Assembly (NCBI RefSeq): GCF_018343535.1
Contig: NZ_JAGYPF010000001.1
Location: 1,550,001-1,614,000, forward strand
Direction of reading: 5' to 3'
Length of the DNA stretch: 64,000 nt
Source: Neobacillus rhizophilus
GTDB taxonomy: Bacteria; Bacillota; Bacilli; Bacillales; Cytobacillaceae
The notes below the pieces were generated by a model that ran no database searches, had not been told where the DNA came from, and was given only the letters and a program-made list of their open reading frames with translations. This document shows, one piece after another, positions 1-8,760 of this stretch (positions are counted from its first letter, which is position 1; the number at the start of each line of letters is the position of its first letter). A program made the translations under genes and the position numbers.

Positions 1-1333
1 CCGTCAGCAGCACCGTTCTTCCTTGATAATATTTTGTTTCCATTTGAAATAATTGGTACGTGTTAATCCTTTTGTGGGTGTACGGTGCATGTAAATATTG
101 CAATACCCGTGTTTCCTCCCATGTGTAAAGAATAACCGGTTCATTCATTTTTTCAATATACGCATTCATTTGATAAACGGCAGGCAGTTCAGCCGCTTCC
201 GTTTTTAATAACTCAACACTTTTTACTGTTTGAAATCCTAGCAAAATAACGGCTAAAACAGTGATGAACCAGGGAATCCTGTTTGCGAAAAGCTGAAAAC
301 AAAGATAGAAAATAAGCAGAACCGCAAGCGGGAGGATATGCCTTGGCTTTTCAATATTTTGTGCCAACAGTGCCCATAAAAAATAACTGAAAAACAACAG
401 ATAAATTAAATTTACCAAAGGCTTTCTTGCTTCATGCCCTATTTGGGTTCCCTTGCTAACTCCCAACATGATAAACAAGCAAAGATAAATAACAGCAATT
501 ATGTACTCTTTTGCGGCAATACCTGTCCAAAGAATATTATCCCATAAAAATATCGATGATCTCTTCAAAAAACTAATCTCAGATGTTTCGACTGCTCCGC
601 CCCAATCTGTAAAATGTCCACTTGTAAAGGCTAAAGAAAGCTTAATAAAACCTGTCAGACTTCCCTCTGAGATGATTAGAGCGACAACCCAGCAGGCCTG
701 AAAGACAAGCCCAAAGAGAGCATAATAACCTGCCTCTTTTACGGTTAGTAGCCCATTTTTCCATTTCCAAAAAAATAATAACAAGATGCCCAATGCAAAC
801 GGCAGATAGGAAAGACGGGTACCCAGCATGATACTTAAAATGCCTAATGGCAATAAAATAAGGGAGGAGTTGTGTCTTTCCATAGCTAATGAAAGACTCC
901 AAACAAACCACCAAAATACAGCGAGCGCCGTACCTTCTGACATCGGCTGATTGACCATGATCACAATATAGGATTGCGAAAAAATGATGGCCGTTGCCAG
1001 CCATGAAAAGTGGTTAGGTAAAAATTTTCGAAATAATCGATAAATCGGAAAAAGCGAGCTTGCATAAGCCAGAATATTAAACATGGTCAGGGCCTCTGCT
1101 GGATTTCCTAAAAAAGGATAAAGGATTTTTCCACCCAATATAAAGAAGGGATACCCAGGAAAATGAGGCTGCATAGCCATTAAATCAAAACGATTAACCG
1201 CCAGGGAAAAATCCACCTGATCCCATGTTGAGGCGAATGGATTTAAAAAATAAAGCTGGGAGGCAATCACAATTATGATTGTAACCATGCTTATCGCAAT
1301 TAGTAATCCACGATTGAATCCTGCTAACTTCAT
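1..1333 (-). CDS. GT-C type membrane glycosyltransferase (3' end outside window)
   Basis: An open frame runs from an ATG at 1333 to the left edge with no stop, so at least 444 residues are coded and the C-terminus is missing. The start has a good ribosome site (AGAGGTGAT three bases before ATG). The protein is strongly hydrophobic with many predicted membrane helices. After the first helix it has an acidic loop (STWDQVDFSLA) and then PHFPGYPFF, as in the dolichyl/polyprenyl-phosphate-mannose GT-C transferases. By family it would move a sugar from a polyprenyl-phosphate donor onto an extracytoplasmic acceptor. The GT2 at 3218-3979 could make that donor, as in the Bacillus GT2/GT-C pairs that glycosylate teichoic acids. 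A terminator separates it from the FTR1 gene upstream, so it is probably its own transcription unit. Substrate unknown. Confidence 0.7.
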   Translation of the reverse strand, partial: MKLAGFNRGLLIAISMVTIIIVIASQLYFLNPFASTWDQVDFSLAVNRFDLMAMQPHFPGYPFFILGGKILYPFLGNPAEALTMFNILAYASSLFPIYRLFRKFLPNHFSWLATAIIFSQSYIVIMVNQPMSEGTALAVFWWFVWSLSLAMERHNSSLILLPLGILSIMLGTRLSYLPFALGILLLFFWKWKNGLLTVKEAGYYALFGLVFQACWVVALIISEGSLTGFIKLSLAFTSGHFTDWGGAVETSEISFLKRSSIFLWDNILWTGIAAKEYIIAVIYLCLFIMLGVSKGTQIGHEARKPLVNLIYLLFFSYFLWALLAQNIEKPRHILPLAVLLIFYLCFQLFANRIPWFITVLAVILLGFQTVKSVELLKTEAAELPAVYQMNAYIEKMNEPVILYTWEETRVLQYLHAPYTHKRINTYQLFQMETKYYQGRTVLLT

Positions 1334-1356
1334 ATAATCACCTCTTTTGGTAAGAG

Positions 1357-1388
1357 AAAAAGTACAAGGCTTCCGCCTTGTACTTTTT
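1357..1388 (-). terminator. Terminator of the FTR1 gene
   Basis: Perfect 14-bp inverted repeat (AAAAAGTACAAGGC / GCCTTGTACTTTTT) with a 4-base loop just after the FTR1 stop; the arm ends in T on the minus strand. Confidence 0.85.
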
Positions 1389-1400
1389 AGTTTCGCTGAA

Positions 1401-2324
1401 CTATTTTGCCTGTGGTTTAAGCAGCTTGGCTGATTTGGCCGCTTCTTCCTTTTTTGCTTTTACCGGAGTATTTTTAGAGGAAGTAAGCAATAAAATAGCT
1501 ACAAAATAACCAATATAGGCAAGTACCTCTTCAATCGAAGGCATCGATGAATAGCCGAATAATGCCTTTAAAAAGATGCCAATATCCCCTGAAAGGAGCG
1601 GCGCAGTACCATGATCCCGAAGATAATGGCTATAATCAATCGGATGCTCAGGTAAAAACCAGGTAAGGTCATAAACATGTGGAATGACACTGCCGATAAT
1701 GTTTAAATCCTGCATCATCGAAATCGCCTGTACCAATAAGCCTGCGGAAATTAAAATAATAAATGCGCCAGTTAGTTTAAAGAAAGTGCTTAATGGAATT
1801 CTCATTGTCCCTTTAAAGAAGAAATATGAGACGACAGCGGCGATGATCCCCCCGGTTATTGCACCCCAGCCCTGCATGGCAGCGCCTATGTTACCGCCGG
1901 TAATAGCAGCAAAGAAAAATACCGTTTCAATTCCTTCACGAAGGACGACAAGAAAGGAATGAATGACCATGCCAACAACGTTGCCGGTGGTAATAAACTT
2001 ACTCATTTTTCCTTCCATGTTCCCTTTTAAATCACGGGCATGACTGGCCATCCAAAACACCATTTGCGTGAGGAGGACGGTTGAAACAAGCATAATCCCT
2101 ATTTTCAGATACATCTCGCTTCCCATTGCCGCAAATCCAGTAAACACGACCTGGAATAACATGGCCGCCCCAAAGCTCGCCAGGACGGCAAGGCCTGCTC
2201 CCAACCAGACATATTTGGTGTATTGCTTTTGGTTCACTCTTTTTAAATAGGTCGTAATAATCCCGACAATGAGCAATGCCTCTAAAACTTCCCGAAATGT
2301 AATCAGCAGCGCTTGAATTTCCAC
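1401..2324 (-). CDS. FTR1/EfeU-type high-affinity iron permease
   Basis: 307-residue polytopic membrane protein of the FTR1 (OFeT) family, which imports iron across the cytoplasmic membrane. Two copies of the family's REXXE iron-binding motif are visible: REVLE near residue 11, in the first helix, and REGIE near residue 130, in a later helix. I chose a GTG start at 2324 (GGAGAGGCGGCT before it) because it puts the first REXXE helix at the N-terminus as in the family; a longer ATG frame from 2402 would overlap the upstream gene. It follows the membrane-anchored protein 2362-3117 by 37 bp and shares its Fur-controlled promoter. Unlike long EfeU proteins with an N-terminal extracytoplasmic domain, this one has only the permease domain. 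Confidence 0.88.
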   Translation of the reverse strand: MEIQALLITFREVLEALLIVGIITTYLKRVNQKQYTKYVWLGAGLAVLASFGAAMLFQVVFTGFAAMGSEMYLKIGIMLVSTVLLTQMVFWMASHARDLKGNMEGKMSKFITTGNVVGMVIHSFLVVLREGIETVFFFAAITGGNIGAAMQGWGAITGGIIAAVVSYFFFKGTMRIPLSTFFKLTGAFIILISAGLLVQAISMMQDLNIIGSVIPHVYDLTWFLPEHPIDYSHYLRDHGTAPLLSGDIGIFLKALFGYSSMPSIEEVLAYIGYFVAILLLTSSKNTPVKAKKEEAAKSAKLLKPQAK

Positions 2325-2361
2325 AGCCGCCTCTCCTCTCTCCAAAGGTGTCTTTTCGTTT

Positions 2362-3117
2362 TTATTTCCTTCTTCTTCGGACAACAAATATGACAACTGC
2401 AATAATCACTGCAGCAATTAAGATCAGCGGAATCCAATTTCGAATATTCGAAACATCTGTCCAATCCTTTTTTCCGCCGGCATTAGATTCTGTCGCACTC
2501 TCTGAAAAATGTCCTACATCAAGGCTTTTTATTTTAAATTCTGTTTTTAAAGTATCCAAAATCTCATCTTTATTTTGCTTAAAGGAATCTAGACTAGCTT
2601 CCTTTTTCCCTACGCCAAACAAACCAGGGTTCCCCAATGCTTGAAGTGCCTCATCAAAATCCGCTCGGATTTTCTTATTGTTTTCCGGATGCTCAGCTTC
2701 AACCTTTGGTGACAATGCTTCGTATGTAGCAAATCCTTTAGCAAGGAGTCTTTTCGTAGTCTCATATTCTGAAAAATTATTTTCAATACTATCAAGGCGT
2801 CTCGCGATATTTAAGACAAGAAGCTTTTCCATATTATCGGTTAGCGCCTGTTTATCTTCATCAGCCAAGTTTTTCAGAATAAGTTTTGAGGGCTCAGGCC
2901 CCATGTGCATATCAATTTCTTCTTGAACAGATTCATAAGACTTTTTTGCAGCTGTAAAATTTGGAGGATTCTCATCAAGCTTTACGAGCATTTCTTTGTA
3001 AACTTCAGCAACTTTCTCTTCGTTGGGGTCACCGTAGGAATAAGCCTCCACCCCGTGAATGGAAAGGGCATTTATGATAAAAAAAGTAATGAAAAACAAT
3101 ACTGAAAATTTCTTCAT
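2362..3117 (-). CDS. Secreted, C-terminally anchored partner of the FTR1 permease
   Basis: 251 residues. It starts with a signal peptide (MKKFSVLFFITFFIINALS, cleavage probably after GVEA), has about 190 hydrophilic, helix-rich residues, and ends with one membrane helix (about 224-246) and an RRRRK stop-transfer tail. The extracytoplasmic part resembles the N-terminal domain of long FTR1/EfeU permeases, so the two-gene arrangement may be a split version of that protein; this is inference. A start at 3117 is supported by GGAGGAAA six bases upstream. A longer frame to 3171 would run through the Fur box and is unlikely. Probable role: delivering or gating iron at the outer face. No haem or copper motif is evident. 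Confidence 0.65.
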   Translation of the reverse strand: MKKFSVLFFITFFIINALSIHGVEAYSYGDPNEEKVAEVYKEMLVKLDENPPNFTAAKKSYESVQEEIDMHMGPEPSKLILKNLADEDKQALTDNMEKLLVLNIARRLDSIENNFSEYETTKRLLAKGFATYEALSPKVEAEHPENNKKIRADFDEALQALGNPGLFGVGKKEASLDSFKQNKDEILDTLKTEFKIKSLDVGHFSESATESNAGGKKDWTDVSNIRNWIPLILIAAVIIAVVIFVVRRRRK

Positions 3118-3137
3118 TAAAAAATTTCCTCCTCCAC

Positions 3138-3160
3138 TGATAATGATAATGATTATCATC
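3138..3160 (-). promoter_or_regulatory. Fur box of the iron-permease operon
   Basis: Contains the perfect 7-1-7 element TGATAATGATTATCA at 3144-3158, preceded by a further overlapping TGATAAT. It lies 27 bp upstream of the start at 3117, where iron-loaded Fur would block transcription. Confidence 0.9.
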
Positions 3161-3217
3161 CTCGCTGTCAATCCGATAAATTAGAAATTCACATAAATAA
3201 CATAATTATAATACTTA

Positions 3218-3979
3218 TTAATCCTTCTTATTATTCATTAACGGAAAAACGCTGTCTTGTTCAAGATAAACCCTTCTCTTTCTAACAGGCCTTGTCATCT
3301 CTTTGATAATGGCCGGCAGGACTGAGGTCATATAGGCCCTAAACTTAATAAATGATTCTCCTGCTTTTCGAACCTGATAATGAATAGGAATTTCTTTCAT
3401 TCGAAATCCTTTTCTTATTAAATTTAATGTAAGCACTTGGGCATAGTTATAATCATGAATGATTTCAGCCTCCCTCATTGCCTGTCTAGAGAAAGCCCGC
3501 ATACCGGATTGACCATCATAGATCCATTTCCGAAGTAAGAGTGCTTGAAGTAGCGTAAAACAATAATTTCCGAGTCTCCGGTTCCACTTCATCCCCTTAA
3601 TTGTTCCCATGAACCGTGACCCCATAACATAGTCACTCGTTCCAGTTAGGATAGGCTCAATTAATTCAGGAATCTGCTCAGCAGGATACTCATTATCCGC
3701 ATCAATCATGACACCGATATCCGCCTTTTTCTCTACACAAAGCTCCAATCCTTTTCGAACAGCTGCCCCTAATCCTTGATTCTTTTCAAATGTATAGATA
3801 TGATCTGCTCCAGCCCTTAGAGATTGTTCAACCGTTTGATCACTGGAGCCGTCATTGACAACTAAAACTTCTACTTGCACACGTGGATTAAAATCTCTAG
3901 GTATCTTTTTAATAACCTCCGCGATTGACTCTTCCTCATTATGAGCTGGAAGAAATACGATCACCTTTTGCTGCATCAT
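3218..3979 (-). CDS. Family 2 glycosyltransferase, polyprenyl-phosphate sugar synthase type
   Basis: 253-residue cytoplasmic GT-A fold enzyme. FLPAHNEEESI, VVNDGSSDQT and the metal-binding DADNEYP (DXD-like) are all present, followed by a QSGMRAFSR segment typical of DPM1/Csb-like synthases. It lacks the C-terminal membrane helices of some relatives. Likely reaction: transfer of a sugar from a nucleotide sugar to polyprenyl phosphate. Its start overlaps the end of the phosphodiesterase gene by about 40 bases, so it is the last gene of the epimerase-flippase-phosphodiesterase operon. Two consecutive ATGs at 3979 and 3976 make the exact start ambiguous. The natural partner is the GT-C protein at 1-1333. 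Confidence 0.85.
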   Translation of the reverse strand: MMQQKVIVFLPAHNEEESIAEVIKKIPRDFNPRVQVEVLVVNDGSSDQTVEQSLRAGADHIYTFEKNQGLGAAVRKGLELCVEKKADIGVMIDADNEYPAEQIPELIEPILTGTSDYVMGSRFMGTIKGMKWNRRLGNYCFTLLQALLLRKWIYDGQSGMRAFSRQAMREAEIIHDYNYAQVLTLNLIRKGFRMKEIPIHYQVRKAGESFIKFRAYMTSVLPAIIKEMTRPVRKRRVYLEQDSVFPLMNNKKD

Positions 3980-5432
3980 TTATTAATACTTCCTTCCTAA
4001 TTGCTTCGTTTAATACTGGCCCACGGGCTTTATTTGGAAACGGCGCCCCTAATAAATAGGAAATGGTTGAAGCAAGGGAAACAAGACTATGCTTTTCTTC
4101 GACAACCTTGCCACTCTCAATCGCCTGACCGTACATGAAAAATGGTACGAACCGTTCACCTTCATCGAGGTGACCGTGACCGCCAATGCCATCCGCCTGG
4201 CCATGATCCGCACAAACGATGAACGTGTAATTTTCCAGCATTCCTTTTTCCTTCAGCCAATCAAAATACTCTTTGACTAGCGCATCGGCTTCCTCAATCT
4301 TTTGAATATATTCGTCGTATAATACTCCCCGGCTGTGGCCGGTTTGGTCGGTACTGATCAACTGAACTATTTGCAAATCGGGATTTTTTTCCTCCATAAT
4401 CAACTTTGCCCTCTCGATAATTTTTCGATCGACAACATCGTTATGCATGACCGCCGTGAAGGTATCAACATCACTGCCAAACGAATCAACCAGATGGGCC
4501 ACTGCCAAAAGAGATCCCTTTTTACTAACCTTTCTTAAACTATCAAAAACACTTTCAACCTTAATTCCCAGCTTCCACACCATATTTGATTTAATCCCAT
4601 GTTCAAATGGATAGGTTCCGGTAAACATAGAAGAAAAACAAACAACGGTTCGAGCAGGGTAGACCGTTTCCATCCGGGCATACTCTGTTCCATTTTTCCT
4701 TAAAAAATCAAGAAACGGCGTATTCGCCTCCTCAAACCTTTCCTTTCTCATCCCGTCAATGACCATCACAATAACTTTTTGATTGATTGCCCTTGTGGTT
4801 GCCACAACATTAGAGGTGTAGGTTGGAATAACCTTTGGTTTCCAATCAAAAAGATTTTTGTGAAGAATCCATGAAAATAGAAGGACTCCTACATAAAACA
4901 GGATAAGCTGTCCGATTTCAGCCCCTGCCCATATATGTTCCGAAAGCGAAAAATTCCATAGTGATAATAACAAAAGAAACTTTGGCAGCTGTTCCTGAGC
5001 ATTGCCACTGGTAGAATCGCTGTTTTTCAAGACTAGCTTCCAAAAGCGGGTAAAATTAAGCCACGAGGTACCAATTCGTAAATGATAATAAAAGGTGCCC
5101 CAAAAAAAGACGGTAAAGAAGAAATATAATCCTACTGCCGTAAACAGTAATCCTAGATTCACGTTGTTCCAAATAATAAGATAGGCAACTAGCGGAATCC
5201 ATAAATAATTTCTTAAAAATAACGGGAAATCAAAAACGTAATAAATCACTAGCAACGGCAAAATGGCTAACAAGCCTAGCAAAAAATCGGCTAGAAAGCC
5301 GGAATTTCCGAGGTTTGTAACCGAGTAAATCGCCATTGTCCCAACTGTAAAGATCGGTGTAAAGGGCTTCCCTTCGTTTAAAAGATTCCAGCATCTTGCT
5401 GCTGCTTTTTCAAAAGATGATGCTTTTTTCAT
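3939..5432 (-). CDS. Membrane-anchored alkaline-phosphatase-superfamily phosphodiesterase
   Basis: 497 residues. The N-terminal ~190 residues hold several membrane helices. The rest is a type I phosphodiesterase/nucleotide pyrophosphatase domain. Visible sites: VIDGMR (first metal aspartate, ~223), YPARTVV (threonine nucleophile, ~258), STDQTGHSRG, and ADHGQADG with a following GHGHLDEG (metal histidines and aspartate, ~400). It would hydrolyse phosphodiester or phosphomonoester bonds on an envelope or nucleotide-sugar substrate; the exact one cannot be read. It starts two bases after the flippase-like gene's stop with a strong GGAGAGG site, so the two are co-translated. Confidence 0.8.
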   Translation of the reverse strand: MKKASSFEKAAARCWNLLNEGKPFTPIFTVGTMAIYSVTNLGNSGFLADFLLGLLAILPLLVIYYVFDFPLFLRNYLWIPLVAYLIIWNNVNLGLLFTAVGLYFFFTVFFWGTFYYHLRIGTSWLNFTRFWKLVLKNSDSTSGNAQEQLPKFLLLLSLWNFSLSEHIWAGAEIGQLILFYVGVLLFSWILHKNLFDWKPKVIPTYTSNVVATTRAINQKVIVMVIDGMRKERFEEANTPFLDFLRKNGTEYARMETVYPARTVVCFSSMFTGTYPFEHGIKSNMVWKLGIKVESVFDSLRKVSKKGSLLAVAHLVDSFGSDVDTFTAVMHNDVVDRKIIERAKLIMEEKNPDLQIVQLISTDQTGHSRGVLYDEYIQKIEEADALVKEYFDWLKEKGMLENYTFIVCADHGQADGIGGHGHLDEGERFVPFFMYGQAIESGKVVEEKHSLVSLASTISYLLGAPFPNKARGPVLNEAIRKEVLINDAAKGDRISSSS

Positions 5433-5434
5433 TC

Positions 5435-6367
5435 TTATAATCCTCTCCTTGCTAGGATTTCTTTAATTTGATTAATTTTTGAGACAGGGGAATGGAGGAG
5501 CAGAAGCATTCCAGCTAAATAAGAAAAGACAAATTTATAGCTGTGACTGACAATGGCCGCCATATAGCCGTCTTTAACTGAAAAATGAAATGTCGTTAAA
5601 GCTGCCGTCATGACAGATTCATATGTTGAGATGCCACCAGGTGTAATTTGAAAAATTTGTCCGCCAACGGTAATCGAGTTAACCCAAATAGCCTTATAAA
5701 TCGAAAGACCACTGCCCATGGAAGCAGTAACGCCCCATATGACAGCCCCTTCTAATGCCCAACTCACGGCAATCATAAGAAAAATAAGCAAGGCATTCCT
5801 TCCTGATAAATTGGTTTTAACTAATTGAATTTGCCTGTGAACAAATGTGGGAAGAAACCTCCACAACATGATACCTCCTACCAGACAAGCAATCGCTAAA
5901 ATTACAATTACCAAAATTGAATACCGGAAAACAAACGCCTTTGCAAAAACAATCAAGCCAATAAAAGAAAAGAACAAGAGCATGGCCATATCGATAAACC
6001 GAAGTATGACCACAGATTGAAGGGATTCCCCCGGACTCACCTGTTTTTCTCTTAAAGACAAAACGCCTATCCTCACGACATCGCCAAGCTTGATGGGGGT
6101 AATATGGTTAACGAATAGGCTTAAGAGCACTCCCTCGAGGCAACTATAAAATTTGACTCTATTCCCAAAATACAATTTCCAGGCTTCAGCCCTGAGTATA
6201 AACGATAAACTATAGCAAATCGTCACCCCAATAATCAGATAGGGGCTCTCCCAAAAGAACCGTTTCGTTTCTTTTAAAAATTCTCCAAAATGAAAATAGC
6301 GGATGGACAAATAAATAAAGATGCCAAAAAGAATGACCCCTGCTATGTATTTAAAACTCTTTTGCAT
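5435..6367 (-). CDS. UPF0104 / AglD-like (LPG-synthase TM region) membrane protein
   Basis: 310-residue polytopic protein of the family related to the membrane domain of lysylphosphatidylglycerol synthase (flippase-like). Recognisable segments are NHITPIKLGDVVRIG near residue 95 and the conserved QITPGGISTYES near 245. Members act on isoprenoid- or glycerol-linked substrates and are common in polysaccharide and glycolipid loci. I used the ATG at 6367, which has AAAGGCG upstream and overlaps the epimerase gene by 17 bp; an ATG at 6385 lacks a ribosome site. No aminoacyl-transferase domain follows, so phospholipid aminoacylation is not expected. Confidence 0.8.
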   Translation of the reverse strand: MQKSFKYIAGVILFGIFIYLSIRYFHFGEFLKETKRFFWESPYLIIGVTICYSLSFILRAEAWKLYFGNRVKFYSCLEGVLLSLFVNHITPIKLGDVVRIGVLSLREKQVSPGESLQSVVILRFIDMAMLLFFSFIGLIVFAKAFVFRYSILVIVILAIACLVGGIMLWRFLPTFVHRQIQLVKTNLSGRNALLIFLMIAVSWALEGAVIWGVTASMGSGLSIYKAIWVNSITVGGQIFQITPGGISTYESVMTAALTTFHFSVKDGYMAAIVSHSYKFVFSYLAGMLLLLHSPVSKINQIKEILARRGL

Positions 6368-7304
6368 GCGCCTTTGCCCATTCAATTGTTCTGCTTAGTC
6401 CATCCGTAAATGACATAGACGGGTAAAAGCCAAGCTCGCCCTTAGCCTTCGAAATATCTGCCCATGTTGAATGAACATCACCCTGACGAAATCCAGCATG
6501 TTTGACCCTCATTCCGGGAAAAAAACCGCGCAGCTGCTCAATTAACTCTTCAATCAGGATTGGACTGCCTGAACCGATATTAAAAATAGCGTATTGATCC
6601 TTTTGCTGAAACGCACTAATGATCCCTGAAACGCAATCATCAATATATGTATAGTCCCTGGCTGTTCTGCTGCCAAATACGACAATTTCCTGGTCAGCCA
6701 TCAACTGTTTAATAAATTTCGTGATCGCCATATCCGGACGTCCCCATGGGCCATAAACCGTAAAAAAGCGGAGAATAGATACCTGATAATCATAAATGGT
6801 CGAGTAGGCATGACAAAACGCCTCTGCGCCGTACTTAGCCGCCGCATACGGGGAAACTACCTTTCCATTAGCCATCTCTTCTTTTAACGGGATGTTTTGC
6901 TTGTCACCGTAGACGGACGATGACGAAGCGAATATAAACTGCTTGGCACCTGTTTCACCAGCAAGTCTTAAAGCGTTAATAGTTGCCTTGATGTCATAAT
7001 CTACATATTCATTCGGAACCACAATCGAGTTGGGGACTCCAGGAATGGCAGCAAGATGAATGACCTTATCAGGCTTAAATAAATGAAAAAGGTCCCTTAC
7101 TTCCCCTTCATGATGAATCAGGCTCTTCTGATAAAAGGTAAATTTCCCGGCACGTTTGATCATTTCAAGCTGCCGCTTTTTCCTTTCAACGGAGTAATAC
7201 GGGTGTAATTCATCAATGATTAGCACTTGGTGCCCTTCTTTTATCAACCTGCTTGATAGGTGGGAACCAATAAATCCTGCTCCACCGGTGACGATTATTT
7301 TCAA
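6351..7304 (-). CDS. NAD-dependent nucleotide-sugar epimerase/dehydratase
   Basis: 317-residue extended short-chain dehydrogenase. The N-terminal TGGAGFIGSH binds NAD; the catalytic serine lies in SSSSVYG (~127) and the Tyr/Lys pair in YAAAKYGAE (~153). HAGFRQGDV and the overall length fit UDP-glucose or UDP-glucuronate 4-epimerases. It would supply the sugar nucleotide used by the GT2 in the same operon. The start is TTG at 7304 with AGAGGTG seven bases upstream. It is the first gene of the four-gene operon running down to 3218. Confidence 0.88.
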   Translation of the reverse strand: MKIIVTGGAGFIGSHLSSRLIKEGHQVLIIDELHPYYSVERKKRQLEMIKRAGKFTFYQKSLIHHEGEVRDLFHLFKPDKVIHLAAIPGVPNSIVVPNEYVDYDIKATINALRLAGETGAKQFIFASSSSVYGDKQNIPLKEEMANGKVVSPYAAAKYGAEAFCHAYSTIYDYQVSILRFFTVYGPWGRPDMAITKFIKQLMADQEIVVFGSRTARDYTYIDDCVSGIISAFQQKDQYAIFNIGSGSPILIEELIEQLRGFFPGMRVKHAGFRQGDVHSTWADISKAKGELGFYPSMSFTDGLSRTIEWAKAHAKEF

Positions 7305-7360
7305 GTAAAAACACCTCTACAACACAGTAATATTCCCATTTTCTCATAACTGGAGACAAA

Positions 7361-7396
7361 AGGAAAAACCTTGCGTCTTTCATCAAGGTTTTTCCT
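7361..7396 (-). terminator. Terminator of the Fur-controlled lipoprotein gene
   Basis: Perfect 13-bp inverted repeat AGGAAAAACCTTG / CAAGGTTTTTCCT with a 10-base loop, immediately after the stop at 7402. Confidence 0.8.
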
Positions 7397-7401
7397 GAAG
7401 A

Positions 7402-8577
7402 TTATTTCGCCTTTTCTACGATAGTGTTCAGAGAAGCAATAAGTTGGTCTACCTGTGCAACGCCTGCAGTCTTATCTTTCGCTTTTGCTGTTTCAACATA
7501 TTGCTGCGCTTTCTCAGTTAAGGATTTATATTCTGCTTCTCCAATAAGCGCTTTAATATCTTCACCAATCACATCGATAAATAAAGCTCCCTCCAACCCA
7601 GTAATGACACCTTTATCTTCACCAATTGATTCTTTACTTTCTTTGTATTCATCAATGGCAATTTTCGCAAAGCCACGAACAAATGCTTTATTAACAGCTG
7701 CTGGATCAATTGTTTTGGCATCTGTTTCAAGATTAAATTGCTTTTCAATAAAGGCAGTTTCGTCAGCAGCATGCTTATTTAAGTAAGTATAAATGGATTG
7801 GAAGAAAGCCCATCCTTCAGCCTGTTCAACCTTTGCAAGAGCAGCATCCTTCTGTGCTTCAGCTGCTGCTTTTGTTGCATAGCCGTTAGGAAGCGCGCCG
7901 GTTGCAAGATAGAAGGTCTTCATTAACGTTTTATCGATTACTTGCTTACCTAAGTTTACTGCCAATTGGTCATTGTTTTTAATACCATTATCAATTTCGC
8001 TAAAGCCGCCCTCAATGGCGCTTACCATATTTGTTCCATAGGCAGCATCACGCTTTTCAACAGTCGATTTGATGATAGCATAAAATTCTTTTGCTTCCTC
8101 AAGTTCTTTATTTACTTCTTCTGTTTTGCCCCAGTATTCTACCATCTCTGTGAAATCATGCTTGATGGATGTATAGAATACCTTTTGCATTAATTTATCA
8201 AAAATTTGCCTTACCACTACTTTATCCATGGAACCGTCTTTCCCTGCTGCTAATGCGGTCGTTATTTTTTCATCCAGAGTATCTTGGAATTCCGCATCAC
8301 GTTGTTTAACTAATTCTTGTAAATTAGCTTTATACAATTCTGTTACTTTATTAAAATCGACTTCCTTGCCTTCTTTGGCTTTATCAAGTTCAGCAATAGC
8401 CTCTTTATATGAATCTGCATAGTTTGCTTCTTCTTTTTCTGCTGCTTCTTTCTTTTCGGCTGGCTTTTCTGTATTTTCAACCTTTGACTTGTTTTCTGTC
8501 TCTTCTGCTTTTCCGCATGCACCTAGAATAAGTGATAATGCTGCAAGTGATGTAATAAGTTTCAGTTTTAGTGACAT
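7402..8577 (-). CDS. Fur-regulated repeat lipoprotein, unknown function
   Basis: 391 residues with a lipoprotein signal (LAALSLILGAC; lipidated cysteine ~21), then a Lys/Glu-rich linker and an all-helical domain. Three segments look like degenerate internal repeats: KVVVRQIFDKLMQKVFY, NLGKQVIDKTLMKTFYL and AAVNKAFVRGFAKIAI, each followed by a similar acidic helix. I do not recognise the family with certainty. It lacks a clear EfeO-like HXXE motif. The start at 8577 (GGGGGAG, seven bases) is preferred over 8613. Two Fur-like boxes lie directly upstream, so it is expected only under iron limitation, probably as a surface iron-handling component cooperating with the FTR1 pair; that partnership is inference. 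Confidence 0.7.
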   Translation of the reverse strand: MSLKLKLITSLAALSLILGACGKAEETENKSKVENTEKPAEKKEAAEKEEANYADSYKEAIAELDKAKEGKEVDFNKVTELYKANLQELVKQRDAEFQDTLDEKITTALAAGKDGSMDKVVVRQIFDKLMQKVFYTSIKHDFTEMVEYWGKTEEVNKELEEAKEFYAIIKSTVEKRDAAYGTNMVSAIEGGFSEIDNGIKNNDQLAVNLGKQVIDKTLMKTFYLATGALPNGYATKAAAEAQKDAALAKVEQAEGWAFFQSIYTYLNKHAADETAFIEKQFNLETDAKTIDPAAVNKAFVRGFAKIAIDEYKESKESIGEDKGVITGLEGALFIDVIGEDIKALIGEAEYKSLTEKAQQYVETAKAKDKTAGVAQVDQLIASLNTIVEKAK

Positions 8578-8618
8578 GTTGTAACTCCCCCGATTAATTT
8601 TTATGTAAACCATTTATT

Positions 8619-8633
8619 TGATAATGATTATCA
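8619..8633 (-). promoter_or_regulatory. Fur box 1
   Basis: TGATAATGATTATCA is a perfect 7-1-7 Fur site 42 bp upstream of the lipoprotein start. Confidence 0.9.
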
Positions 8634-8652
8634 TTCACATTTTTGATTATAG

Positions 8653-8667
8653 AGAGAATGATTCTCA
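8653..8667 (-). promoter_or_regulatory. Fur-like box 2
   Basis: AGAGAATGATTCTCA keeps 7-1-7 symmetry but departs from the consensus at two positions in each arm. It is centred 34 bp upstream of box 1, suggesting cooperative binding. Confidence 0.65.
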
Positions 8668-8717
8668 ATGTCAACGTTCTTTTTTGAGGTTTCACAAAAT
8701 ATACACGATTTATAGAT

Positions 8718-8753
8718 AAAAAAAGACTGCCCTAATGAACTCTTAAGGCAGTC
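8718..8753 (-). terminator. Terminator of the ribA-ribD pair
   Basis: GACTGCC / GGCAGTC stem followed on the minus strand by a run of seven T, just after the ribD stop. Confidence 0.8.
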
Positions 8754-8760
8754 ATCTTTA

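Noticed and set aside
642..1004. 120-codon minus-strand frame
   Set aside because: Lies in another frame inside the longer GT-C gene, which has better start and membrane-protein composition.
7424..8422. Plus-strand frames of 64-120 codons opposite the lipoprotein gene
   Set aside because: Shadows of the lipoprotein gene, which has lipobox, ribosome site, promoter and terminator.
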